Source: Rhynchopus euleeides (Eukaryota; Euglenozoa; Diplonemea; Diplonemida; Diplonemidae). Taken from it: a DNA stretch of 64,000 bases. The DNA lies in assembly GCA_963210315.1 (NCBI GenBank), contig OY723316.1, positions 744,001 through 808,000 of the forward strand, given 5' to 3'. This document shows, in pieces, positions 17,482 through 28,266 of the stretch (the first letter of the stretch is position 1; every line of letters starts with the position of its first letter). The position numbers and the translations under genes were made by a program. The notes beneath the pieces are model-generated. The model saw nothing but the letters and a program-made list of their open reading frames with translations. It ran no database searches and was not told the DNA's origin.

Positions 17482-17599
17482 ATGCGTTGACGCTTCCACA
17501 CACACTTACAAACCCACTTGCCTGATGAAGGGGGTGGTGTGTAGAGCACGTTTGGCAGAGCTGAATGACACTTTCCGCGCGAAAGTCGTGTGCGTAAAA
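17482..17599 (-). repeat. Partial terminal repeat (A1)
   Basis: 118 bp identical to the second part of the complete repeat (ATGCGTTGACGC ... GTGTGCGTAAAA). It marks the 5' end of the retroelement. Confidence 0.85.
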
Positions 17600-17808
17600 C
17601 AAACACAGGACGTACGCCGGGTTTGGCGCACAAACAACGCCCTGTCTTTTTTATAGTGACAAAGCGTGTCCGCTCCGTGTTCCATTTCCGGGCACACACA
17701 CACACCCCCCACCCCACCCCACCCCACCCCCATCCCCTGTGTCATTCCGCCACCCACCCCCCCCCCCCCCCCTCTCCAGGCCCGGGTGGGTGCGGTGTCC
17801 TCACTACC

Positions 17809-20800
17809 ATGGCCCCGGGCAGCGGCTACCAAATCCGCGATGAAAGCACCGAGATGGCGGCGACCGAGGTCACAGGCACGGCTGCGGAGAGCTGCCCGAT
17901 CGAATACATCGAGGACGATGTTGAGGAGGAAAAGGCGAAGGACCCGCGCTGCCTCAGTGTCATGCGTCTGCAGGTCGTGGTGGGCGGTGCGGCTCTGCTG
18001 ATAATCGTCGCCGCCGGGTCGACAGCAACGACGACGGGCAACGTGACATGCGACAGGGGGTTGGACCAGACACGCGATCTGTGCATGGACTCGGTGGAGT
18101 CATTCGAGCTGTACACCAACAGCCTCGTCAACAGAATCAGCCGCGACATGCTTGCCTTCTCCGACGCCACCGTCGCCGGGATGGTACTGACCTATCTAAA
18201 ACACTCCATCGCCAAGGTCACGACACTCGGCGCGTTTGCCAACGAGACGCTGAGAGGGAACGCGCCCAGCACGCAGTACTCCGAAGCAGCTGCGGTGCTG
18301 CTCCGCCCGCTGATGCTGGGCGACCTGCGCTACAGCCCAACAGAGGCACTCGGGATTTTCTCTGGAAACTACGGCGTGCTCCTCTCCAAGGATGAAGCAC
18401 ATGTGATGGACACAACCATAGTGGACCTGATGCGCGGGACGCAGGTGCGCGGCAGCACGCTCCCAGTGACCGGTCTCCCCGACCCACGCAATGCTGTGAC
18501 GAGCAACGCCAGCCGGCACGACGCGTCTGTGGTGTTCGCACGGCAGTCAGGCCTCCTGCAGGTGGGGCAGCCGCAGCTTCTGGGGGTGCAGCTGTTCGAC
18601 GGGTTCGTGGGCCCCGTGGTGGCGATGCAGGTGCTGCACCCTACAGTGGCAGGGGCAACGGTGGAGCTGGCCGTGCGGATGAGCATGGAGAAGCTGTCGG
18701 AACACCTGCGCGACATCTGTGAGTCTAAGGCGGGCCAGGGAGACGCGATGCGCATCTACACCTGTGTCGCATCGTCATGGGAGGCCCAGGCCCTGGAGGC
18801 AGCGGGGCATGCAGACTGGCGACGGTACGACCAGACACACATGCTGACAGGTGTGTCGAACGGCAGGATCACCGACCCGCTTACACTGCAGCCCCTGCAG
18901 GATGTGAGTGCGACGGACAGCCTCATCGCAGAGGTGGCGCGTGTGGTGCACCGTGACATCGGCGGGTATGCAGCGCTGCACCGCACGGGGTTTCAGGATG
19001 TGCAGATCAGCGGGGCCCTGCATGAGTTCATCGGTGCGACGCGGCTGCAGCTGGCGGAGAACGGGGTGGACTGGTGGGTGGTGATGTCGATTGACATGAC
19101 CCCCGTCATCGGGCACGTCTTCGAGCAGTCGGTGATGACGGCTAGGACCATCAGGGCGGAACACGCAGACATCTCAGACCAGATCGAAACAGAGCGAGAC
19201 CAGATGAAGGTGCTCGGCGCGCTGTCATCTCTGGTCGTGTTTGCTGCTGTGATCCTACTGGTGCGTGTCGGGCTGCGTCCTGTGCACCAGCTGCAGGGAC
19301 AGATGGCCCTCGTGGCAGCCATGAAGCTAGATGGGCTGACGCAGACCACCATCGTGACGTCTCGCCTCTATGAATTCCGCAGGATGCAGGGCGACTTCGA
19401 GCAAATGGTGAGCAACCTGCGTGGCTTCCGCGCCTACGTCCCCTCCTCCGTCCTGGAGAGCAACGGCTACAGCGGGGAGCTGGGGCTGAAGGCGGTGGAG
19501 CCGCCGACGGGCGACGTGTCCATCATGTTCACCGACATCCGCGGGTCAACAGAGCTGTGGAAGCAGAGCCCTGCCGACATGAACACGGCGATGGAGCTGC
19601 ACAACGGCGTGATCCGCAAGGAGATCCGCACACACCGGGGATACGAAGTGAAGACCATCGGGGACTCCTTCATGGTCTCCTTCGCGTCTGCAACGGAAGC
19701 GGTGGCGTGTGCGCTGGGCGTGCTGACGAGGATGAAGCGGAAGAGGTGGCCGCGCGGCCTGCAGCTGCCGGAGTCGGGGCTGGTGGTGCGCATCGGGATA
19801 AACAGCGGCGCCACTATCGCAGAGGAGAACCCGGTGACAGGGCGCACCGACTGCCGTGGCAGCACCGTCAACCTGGCGTCGCGTGTCGAAGGCAAGGCTC
19901 TGCCCGGCACGCTGTGCATCACCTCAGACACCTACGCCCTGGTCAAGCCGAACCTTCCCCAGCTGGGGAAGCCGTGTGTGCAGACCATCGGCACGCAGGA
20001 GATCCGTGGGCTGGGCCTCGTGCAGGAGCTGTTCCTGCTCGTCCCACAGGCCCTTTCTGCTCGACTCTCGGAAGAGTCAGATACCACCCGCCGCGCGTCA
20101 CACCTGTCGCGCGGGCGTGCCCGTTCGCAGATCTCTGCGTGCCTGAGCACGGGCTCCGCCCCGCTTACTATGGAGAGCCAAGGTAAAGGCAGCAGCATGC
20201 TGACATCCATGGCGTCTGTGGCGTCGTGCCATGTGGTATGTGTGTGATATGCCAGCCATCCCTGCATTGCGTGTTGCCGCACCCCACCCCTACTACCGCT
20301 GCAGCATCCGGATGCGTATCAAGGCAACACGCTAGATGCCTGCAACCTGCTGATCCGTGCGGCGTCGGAGGCAGTGTTGTCCACCGACGGCGTGATCGTG
20401 TCCGTCAGCGGCCCCTGCCTGCTCGTGGTGTGGAACACGACAAAGCGGTGCCCGATGCACACCACAGCAGCACTGACCTTCGCGCAGCACATGTCGAACC
20501 TCAGCGCATCGCTGTCGGTTGGCCTGGCAACGGGGGAGCTGGTGTACGGCAACGTCGGGACGAAGACCAACCGCTTTGCGACGGTGCACGGGTTTGCTGT
20601 GCAGGCTGCCGAGGCGATGGCTGACTACAGCACCGCGTTCAACACTCTCATCAGGCGGTTGCAGGTTCGTGTCCTGCCACGGTTGCCAGGGGGGATAAAA
20701 TCCAACTTGCTGCCTTCACGTGGCGCCCCCTGTGATTACCCTCCTCCGAGGGGAAACTAAAGCAAGCTCTGGTAACTCTTTTTCCGCTGTGTGCCCTGTT

Positions 20801-21716
20801 TCATATATGCGGAGGGGCCCTTTCTGCACGGCTTTGGTTTTATTGATGTTGTGGTGTGCGTGGTTTATTTTCCCTTTTTTTGTTGTTTTCGCAGCATTTT
20901 ATGCTGTCGGGTGAGCTTCCGCCCCATGGGAGGCGCTCCTTCCGGCTTGCGCTGCCCACCCATCCCACCCCCGTCCCCTTCCCACATTCTTTCTTTTCTT
21001 TTAGGGGAGACGTCCTCGCAGTGGCTGTTTGGCCTGACGCGATTCCCCGCCTCAAAGCAGACCCACCTGGCAGCTACTCAAGGCACATGAGGAGTGAGAG
21101 GCGTCAACGGGCGCAACGCCCCTCCCTGCGGTCCGGCTTCCGCCACGTGGCTGACTCAAAGCAGCGAAGTGACCAACGGGAGCGACATGAAAAAAAAAAC
21201 ACATACTGCCTCATCGCAGACTGCACGGGCACGCGCAAACTGATATCAGACCCAGTGCAGCGGAAATGCCTCCGTCTCTTAGATGCTTGGGAGGATACGG
21301 ATATCCAGATCGTGGTCGACATCCTCGAGGTGGATGTGAAAGCGTTTGCGGAGATTCTGCAACAGTGGGCGTTGGACAGCGACGTGGTGTTCGATCTTGA
21401 GAGCACTTCCAGTGCCCACAACGAGGAGGTCTCGACGCTCGTCGACCAGGTGCTGCACGGGCAGGAGAAGGTTGAGACCCTCGCCCTTTTTGCCGAGCGG
21501 TTTCCCGATGACTACGCGCTGCAGGTTGCCGCGCGCCAGATGGGCAGTCCCCTGGTGTCGCCTGGCTTGGGGCTTGGCTTCCGTTGCCACACGTCCTTCT
21601 CCCGCGTGCCTGCAGGTGTGCACATGGGTAACACGATGTGTGCGTCCGCTTCCACTGCCGTGGTCCCGGTCGGCTTGTCGGGGTCGCTCGCGCGTCGAAT
21701 GCCCCCTTTGCACTGA
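17809..21716 (+). CDS. Receptor-type class III adenylate/guanylate cyclase with two cyclase domains
   Basis: Start ATG 17809 (context ACTACCATGG). Exon 1 17809-20235, donor GTATGT; exon 2 20305-20664, donor GTTCGT, both phase 0; exon 3 ends at TGA 21716 with its acceptor uncertain (21160s is one option). Layout: short cytosolic head, TM1 (residues 54-72), extracytoplasmic region of about 390 residues, TM2 (469-488), HAMP-like linker, cyclase domain 1 (571-735) with 'FTDIRGST' and 'KTIGDSFM' (two metal Asp, adenine-type Lys), 'TDCRGSTVNLASRVEG' (Asp, Asn, Arg). Lys plus Asp favour ATP as substrate. Exons 2-3 encode a second, degenerate domain ('SVSGPCLLVVW', 'TNRFATVHGFAVQAAEA') and the typical tail 'ETLALFAERFPDDYALQ'. 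Predicted to turn an external signal into cAMP. Confidence 0.8.
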
Positions 21717-22219
21717 GGTCGGGTTCGTTATTGGGTGGCCGCCTTGCAGCCCTGTACTGTTTCCATCCCTGTTACTGGGGGGGGGCAAATAACAGAGGGG
21801 TATGGAAATCGGCGGTTTTGGCGGCGCACCTGGCCGAATAATTGAGGGGGGTGTGAGTCCTGTTTTTGCATCCGTAAGTGGTGCTCGCAGGCACCCCAGA
21901 GCCAAAATGACCCCACCACGCTCCGCACAGATCCCAAACGTTCAAAAGAACGGGGTTTTGGACACCCATGACCAGTCCCTGAACCAGACCCAGGTTTCAT
22001 GGGTGAAGCTTGGCACCTCTACCACCATGACCCACTACGATCTGCGCAAATTCCAAATGTTCGGAATAGCGGGGTTTTGGAACACCCAAAGAGGGGTCCC
22101 GCTGGGTGGGTAGGTGGGGTGTTCGCTGCCCCCAGTCACTTCCTCTGAGGATCAGCCTCTGACCCACATTTCTAGATGAAGTTTGACACATCGACCCAGC
22201 TGATTTGGAAAATCGTAGA
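21717..22219. repeat. Degenerate copies of the 190-bp satellite
   Basis: About one and a half monomers similar to 52340-53200 ('CCCTGAACCAGACCC', 'CAAATGTTCGG', 'GGGGTCCCGCTGGGTGGGTA'). It borders the outer element at 22220. No gene seen. Confidence 0.55.
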
Positions 22220-22608
22220 TTTTTGAGGAAACTTCATATTTGCCAGAAATTTCTTGGAAAATTCATATGTTGACAGGAACTTTTGGGTTTAACCATATGT
22301 TGACAAAAACTTTTGATTTTAACCATATTTTGACAAAAAGTTTTGGATCTAACCATACACGGTGGACTCCAGCGGGGGTAGGGTAACCCTTTTCGGGAGT
22401 CTCAACTAGGGGGAGTCCAACTCCCGCTAGCGGGAGTCTATACTCCCGCTAGCGGGAGTCTGACTCCCCCTAGCGGGAGTCTTTTCACCTATTTTCACTC
22501 ATTTTTCCCATGATACCTATGCAATGTGGCACTCGTCACTGAAGTACAGCCACACCAAACGAAACGGACGTTTCCACCCATCCCAGCTCGCAGACCTGAT
22601 TCACAAAA

Positions 22609-22989
22609 ATGGGGAAGACGACAACGAAGCCGGCAGCGAAGCCGGCGGCAAAGTCGATTAAGAAGAAGAAGAGCGCAGAGAGTCCCGAGGCTGCGGAGGC
22701 GACGAACATTGTGCATGATTTTTGCACGGCCTTCCCTGTTAAAAAAGGGGGCAGTGTGCTGACACTGGGATCCATTAGAAGGCTCCTAGCAACGGTGTTG
22801 AGCAAGGAGCTCCACAAGCACAGCACCCAGGTGGCCAACGCAATCATCGCCATGTCTTCCCTGACATGGATAAGTTCGCTGTCAGGGAAGTCGCAACGAT
22901 GCGGAAGGAGGGCGCTCTCCGTCATATACAAGGTGGAGGCGAAGTATGGCAAGGTGCAGGATACAAACGTGTCGTCGGGGGCAGCCTGA
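22609..22989 (+). CDS. PAL-1 ORF1
   Basis: 126 residues beginning MGKTTTKPAAKPAAKSIKKK, a basic leader like those of PAL-2 and PAL-3 ORF1. A helical domain follows ('VHDFCTAFPVKKGG', 'LGSIRRLLATVLSKELHKH'). The leader and helix order agree with PAL-2 'WINTYVVERDADG ... MALKQLLGKLADTTIKS'. Resemblance fades after about residue 85, so the C-terminus may be altered. The ORF2 expected just downstream is missing; the internal left-end copy is there instead. Possible DNA-binding protein. Confidence 0.5.
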   Translation: MGKTTTKPAAKPAAKSIKKKKSAESPEAAEATNIVHDFCTAFPVKKGGSVLTLGSIRRLLATVLSKELHKHSTQVANAIIAMSSLTWISSLSGKSQRCGRRALSVIYKVEAKYGKVQDTNVSSGAA

Positions 22990-23138
22990 AGCCGCGAATG
23001 ATCGCGACACGGGCGAACGGCTTGGCACCGTGGGTCTGGATAGATGCTGGAGTTCGGCCGGGTGAAACCGGAAGTCGCAGCAAAATTTGCCCCCCCAGAT
23101 TTCTTCCTCAAACCCACCCGTGGGCTGATCCGGCCTTG

Positions 23139-23237
23139 CACGGTGGACTCCAGCGGGGGTAGGGTACCACTACCGGGTTTAACCCTTTTCGGGAGTCTCA
23201 ACTAGGGGGAGTCCAACTCCCGCTAGCGGGAGTATAG
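23139..23237 (+). repeat. Internal copy of the PAL-1 left end
   Basis: CACGGTGGACTCCAGCGGGG followed by the same TCAACTAGGGGGAGTCC and CTCCCGCTAGCGGGAG blocks as the true left end at 22358, with a 14-bp extra segment. It suggests a composite of two copies. Confidence 0.7.
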
Positions 23238-23254
23238 ATCAGCAGTGGGCAACA

Positions 23255-24391
23255 ATGAGGCGATGCGGGGGGCGAGGGCACCGATGCTCACTGTGCGACA
23301 TCCCAGAAGAACGCTGGTATCAACAGGTGCATCGATACCCGCACCTGACTCTCTCTGAGATAAAAGAGGCTGGCTACCCCTCCCTCTTGGCAGGTGTGCT
23401 TCCCAATGCCCGCTACGTCACCCCAGCACTCCATGACTGCAAGGGGCTCGCCATGCGGCTGATCAGGGTACTGGATGAGACAACAAAAAAATATTCGACA
23501 AGACCTGTACAAACCTTGCACTGAATGTGTCGCAGAATGGGACAGGTGCTCAGTTCCGGAAGGTCGTGCTTGCCTGTCACAGGACACACCTACAAGGGCT
23601 TGTTCCGCTACCTCTTTGTCTCCCTTGCAGACCTCATGCATTTCCGGTATGCAGACATCCCCTGGCACTTCTGGGGATGCAAGGATGAGTCAGCCCGGAT
23701 TCCCTTCTTGCGTGCTCGGATCTCAGGGCATATATTTCACTGGTTGATGGAGCATGCCGAAAAGGGATCAACGCGCAATGCCTACGTACACAGTCTCCAT
23801 CATTGGTGGGCTCCAGAAGATGCAGTGCCTCTGCAGAACAACGACGAATTTGAAGAAGCAGAGAACGGACATCGCAAGAAAGATGCCGTTACAATCGCCA
23901 GCTCCGCAACTTACGAGAGAGATCTTGCGATGGCAGAAGAGAAGCGGCGCGCATCGGGCATGCCTTGGAAGGTTGCGCACCTGTCGCAGGACGGGATCCT
24001 CGGGTATAGAGAAGTCATTCTGTGTCCGTGTCTGCACACCCGACACGCTCATAGATTGGCTGTGTATGTTCTTTGCACACAGTTGACACAGCTGCAGAAG
24101 GGGTTTGTGCACTGCAACACACAGGACTTCGTTGAACCCATCAGCGCGCCCTACTTCCTGTCCCGGTTCCCCGAAGGACACCGCAAATTATCGCTCTGCT
24201 TGTGCAAAATGCCAATCCCGCTGGGGGCGACTTTCACACCATTCGTGTCATCCGAGGCGACTTTGAGCACGCTTGACCAACGCGCACAGCAGGAGGGGGA
24301 TGACAGTTCTGACGAAGAAGATGAGGCCTGCAGGATGGCTTGTCTTGCCCAAGGTGTAACACAACTACGACAGGCGATGGCCGCACTTTGA
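23255..24391 (+). pseudogene. PAL-1 ORF3 with one in-frame stop
   Basis: One frame from 23255 to 24391 broken only by TGA at 23522-23524, about 377 residues. In order: Cys/His-rich start ('HRCSLCDIPEERWYQQVH'), 'EAGYPSLLAGVLPNARYVTP' with 'LHDCKG', 'VTGHTYKGLFRYLF', 'HFRYADIPWHFWG', 'HWWAPEDAVPL', a charged helix, then an acidic Asp/Glu tail. PAL-2 has 'EAGFESLYAGVF', 'TPPLHDING', 'HFRYNDIP' and 'HWFDPEDAHPL' in the same order. No DDE, HUH or YR signature is apparent to me. The single stop could be a recent mutation or a recoding site. Confidence 0.55.
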
Positions 24392-24841
24392 CACCTCAAA
24401 TTCTAACCGCTCACCTCCGCAGGTGCAGCCGCTACCAGGAGGATAGGTAGGTAGTCCAGAGTCCGGGGAAACTGACAGAAGCAAAACAAGCCCCTCCCCA
24501 TCCCTCTTCCACCATGATTTTACCCCCCACGCCAGTAGACTGTAACTATATCATGGGAAAAATGGATGAAAATAGGTGAAAAGACTCCCGCTAGGGGGAG
24601 TCAGACTCCCCCTAGCGGGAGTATAGACTCCCGCTAGCGGGAGTCTTTGACACCCGCTCAGACTCCCGCTCCCAGACTCCCGCTAGGGCCGCTGGAGTCC
24701 ACCGTGTATGTTGACAAGAAGTAATGAATTTAACCATATTTTGACAGGAACTTCTGATTTTAACCATATGTTGACAAAAAGTTCTGGGCTTAATCATATG
24801 TTGACAAAAACTTCTCGTTTTAACCATATGTTAACAAAATC

Positions 24842-25488
24842 GGTTTTTTGGCTGGAGCCGCTTGACTGACATTCCGGGGTATCCAGATCGCTTTCCAGAT
24901 CGGCACTTAGCTTCTCACAGAGTGTGCACTTCATTGCAGTTCTATGGGGCCTCATTCCCTTGGATTAAGATACCACAAGGCCAGAGAACCGCACACCGTT
25001 AACACCGGCTAACCACTGATCATGGGCCTGTACGTGATAAATGCATGATGAAAGCCCCATAGCAAAGATGGTTACCAACATCAAGCACTTCCGGCCCAGA
25101 AACTGAGCCAAAAGACCACTCCACCGAAGTGGTCACAGGTTTACCACGTGTACACGCAGCTATCGGGGCGCATCGGGCATGCGGCTTCTTCGAGGTGGAT
25201 CGTTCTCTCCAGGTGGGTTCCGAACTCCACGGTTCTTTGAATCACAGGCACAACAGCGTGAGTACTAATCGGCCGGACCCAGGTCCACAACAACACCCAC
25301 AGCAATGCCATCAAGTGATTCCAGCTTCAGCCGACAGGTTCACATCAAAATGTGGATGAGAGGTTGGGGCTGGGAGGGGGGCTGGGGGTCCCGGCCTTTG
25401 CGAAGCGCCCTCCTCTTCAGCAGCCACAGGTGTGGGTGCCCTGGGGTCGGGAATCCACCAAAAAGGGTGTTCCAGCTGGAAACCCAAT
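24842..25488. other. Core of the outer element, no ORF
   Basis: About 650 bp between the arms, mixed composition, with scattered stops in all frames. I see neither an RNA gene nor a protein. Confidence 0.4.
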
Positions 25489-25755
25489 TTTGTTAACATA
25501 TGGTTAAAACGAGAAGTTTTTGTCAACATATGGTTAATCCATAACTTCTTGTCAACATATGGTTAAATGCAGAAGTTTTTGTCAAGATATGGTTAAGTCC
25601 ATAAGTTCGTGTCAACATATGAATTTTCAGGAAACTTCTTGTCAACATATGATTGAAACAAAAAGTTTTTGTCAACATATGGTTAAACCCAAAACTTCCT
25701 GTCAACATATGAATTTTCCAAGAAATTTCTGGCAAATATGAAGTTTCCTCTAGAT

Positions 25756-27785
25756 TTTTTTGGCATATAAGACCGCTCAGTCCCGCCAAACTCGGATCAA
25801 ATCAGGTGGTCGACCGACAAAACGATCCCACTCCGAGCCGCACAGATGCCAAATATTCAAGAACGCGAAATTTCCACCCCCCAAAAAGCAAATAGTGGAG
25901 GGGGTCCGAAAACCCCCATTTTCGTCGGCTGGCACGGTGAATAATAGAGGGGCCCTCTAGTATTTGCCCCCCCCAGTAGTCAGTTTTTTTTAAAGCACAT
26001 TTATGATGCGTAAAAGTGTAGGAGTGCTTCCGACGATCCTGTTCCTTTTCTGTGTGTCTAGCTATCTCGCGTTCACATGTGCTCCACACCCACATCAAAG
26101 CAGCAGGCTCTAGGGTGGTGGAAGCGTCAACGCATCATTAAGGAAGAAGGAAGCACGGTTGCTACGCTTTTCTTTCGGCTCTTCTCCCTTTCTTCAGTTT
26201 TGCGTTATGTGACTGCATACCCACCTACCCCTGCTGTTGTCGTGTTGGGCCAGGTATCGAGCTCGGCACGGTTGCCGTGCGTCGACACCGTAGGCATCTC
26301 CCTACGAACTTCATGTTTGTGTCGAAACATTGTCTCTTTCAGTTCAGAGGGTCTTCGCTGGTCGTTATTCTTCGTCAATCTTCGCCAGTTTTCAGCCAAT
26401 TCGACAGGAAGTGCACCAAAATGCACTGACGACCACTCCTTAGCGAAGACCCCCTCAGGTTCTATTTTCAGTCCATGGGTGCCCTTCGCTGCCAGGTGGC
26501 TAGTGAGAGCAAAAGGAGGAGGTAGGGTCGCCTGCTTTCCTCGCTGACTGACGAGCCGCGGCTGGCTGTTAGCGTATCAGTTCTCGTGCGTTAGTCTTTC
26601 GTGGACCTCCTGTACAATGAATCCAACGTAGCCAGCGACTGGCTGTGACTGGCAGTGAAGGCATCCCACGGCAAGCTTTGCTTTGCCACAGCAGAAAGGC
26701 AGGTGGGAGCCCAGTGTGTTGGGAAGCAGCAGCAGAAAACCGCAGAGTCACACTGGCGTTCGTGCCACCGCCCGTGGTATTCTCAGTTATGTCGCTATGT
26801 TTTTTCACACACAACAAGAAGAAAGCTTGTCACAGTGGAAAAGATAGTTGGCAGCGCTTTGGGTGACAAACACAATGGGGGCCATTTTTGTTGTTAGTTC
26901 GGCGCAGCCAACTGGGGGAAACTTTCTGTGCCTTTAGCTGGATCGTGCGGCCCCACTCACACCACTTCATCAGACCGGGGAGTGGTGTACACAAAGAGTG
27001 GGGTCTGCGTTCCAACAAAACAACTTTCGGCAGGAATTGGTTTGTTGTCTCGTTTTGCTGTCACTTTACGATCCAGCGGGGGCACAGATAGTTTTTCTAT
27101 GTTTGTTGGGGCCCCTGAAACAGCGTTTTTGAACCTCTGATAACCTTCTGATAGAAGGGGGGGTGTCGGAACTTATTTTCCTGCTTGTTTTCTTGTTTTT
27201 TTCATTCCAGTTTCGTCACGGCAGCTTCCCGTTCGCCCCCCCCCCCCCTCTCCCAAGAAGAAAGCAATTCAGGGATACCTCTCCCAATGTCTCTTCCGAG
27301 CAGCGGGGGTTTTCAAAACAAGCACACGAATCCTGGGATTTCTGTTGTATCGTTTGTGCAAATCGGGACTTGAAAAAAAGACATTTTTGATACATGTCGT
27401 TCGATACGGGGGCGGGGGGATGGAGACGGGACTTCTACAGTAAAAAACACACTGCTTTTTTGTCTCGCCGCAGATATCGTCGTGAAGTATTCCCCTCTGT
27501 TGAGGAGGTCTTCGCTGTGGTGCCAAAACGGCGCGTTTTGGTGGTTTCCTCCTATTTGTGAGAGGTGAATATCGCCGAACTTTGCCGAAAGATTGCCAGG
27601 CGAAGGCCCTCTTCTTGTCTCTTTTGTTGGTCTGGAGGGGGGTGGTGCGGTGTTGACACGCCGTGCCGGCTCCTCTTCGTGCCGATTCCTCTCGACTTGT
27701 TGCAGCCGATGCCTTTACAGGTCATCCGGAAAGACACCGCGGGGCAAGGGGTTCTTGAAACCACCTTTGAGTGGCAGTCCACGAC
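25756..27785. other. Intergenic, 2 kb, with one MITE
   Basis: The first 250 bp are satellite-like ('GATCCCACTCCGAGCCGCAC'). A 105-bp MITE is at 26349-26453 and a C-run at 27238-27247. The rest has only short unsupported ORFs. Confidence 0.4.
26349..26453. repeat. MITE-like element, copy 1 of 3
   Basis: Begins GGGTCTTCGCTGGTCGTTAT and ends TAGCGAAGACCCCC, an inverted GGGTCTTCGCT. It shares the interior 'CTTCGTCAATCTTCG' and 'AAATGCACTGACGA' with 42716-42825. Confidence 0.75.
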
Positions 27786-27957
27786 AAAAGTGTCACTTCA
27801 ACTCTGCCGCTCTTTCTCTACTGTTGATACTTCGTTTGAGGCGTTGACGCTTCCACACACACTTGCAAACCCACTTGCCTGATGAAGGGGGTTGTCTGTA
27901 GAGCACGTTTGGCAGAGCTGAATGACACTTTCCGCGCGAAAGTCGTGTGCGTAAAAA
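27786..27957 (-). repeat. Solo terminal repeat of the tyrosine-recombinase retroelement
   Basis: About 172 bp, matching 12731-12898 with a few substitutions (for example TTTGAGGCG for TTTGATGCG, GTTGTCTGT for GTGGTGTGT). No internal ORFs lie alongside it. Confidence 0.85.
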
Positions 27958-28266
27958 AAATGACCTGGCACGCCCGATACCGGGAACACCACATGCGGGC
28001 AGCAGTGCACACAGCATACAGTGCAGCTGGCATGTCGGGGAGTTGTGCGCCGACGCTGCTCCATCAGGCAAACACCGCTTGGGATGGATGTACAGGTCTT
28101 GCCCGCATCTGTCTTGCCGCAGCTGCAGCGTCTGTTCGGATGGCCCGGTGGGAGGACCTCTCTTGCCAAGAGGCTGTTCACTGCGGGTGTCGGCTGGGTG
28201 CCGTCACCACCAACACCACCACACCGCATCAGCCCCGACGCGCCCTCGCACACCACACGCACACAA

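Larger units (their letters stand above)
12731..17599 (-). mobile_element. Tyrosine-recombinase retrotransposon with split direct repeats
   Basis: In element orientation (minus strand) the order is A1 (17599-17482), gag-like ORF, recombinase ORF, RT-RNase H ORF, B1 (12972-12899), A2-B2 (12898-12731). This A1...B1A2B2 arrangement is the known split-direct-repeat hallmark of Ngaro/PAT-type members of the DIRS order. No target duplication is expected, because such elements integrate through a recombinase-joined circle. All three ORFs are open, so the element may be functional. A solo copy of the terminal repeat lies at 27786-27957. The A1 end lies 210 bp upstream of the cyclase start. Confidence 0.85.
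22358..24706 (+). mobile_element. PAL-1, 2349-bp DNA element, TA target duplication
   Basis: Ends CACGGTGGACTCC ... GGAGT-CCACCGTG. Arms carry repeated palindromes CTCCCGCTAGCGGGAG and related ACTCCCCCTAG blocks. TA flanks both sides (22356-22357, 24707-24708). The interrupted host repeat AACCATATGTTGAC, present in many intact units nearby, proves the 2-bp duplication. It carries ORF1 (22609-22989) and an ORF3 with one in-frame stop (23255-24391). An extra copy of the left end lies inside at 23139. Confidence 0.75.
22220..25755. mobile_element. Outer element with tandem-repeat arms, hosting PAL-1
   Basis: Left arm 22220-22357 continued at 24707-24840, right arm 25490-25755. Both are made of about 30-bp units such as AACTTTTTGTCAACATATGG in opposite orientation. 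The inner arm edges match (AACGAGAAG / CTTCTCGTT and GTTAACA). The outer edges match too (GAGGAAACTTCATATTTGCC). The core 24842-25488 has no ORF I can support, so the element is non-autonomous. Exact outer ends and target duplication are unclear. Confidence 0.65.

Noticed and set aside
17590-17808. Upstream extension of the cyclase ORF by 73 codons
   Set aside because: It begins at GTG inside the retroelement repeat and runs through a His/Pro microsatellite; ATG 17809 has good context.
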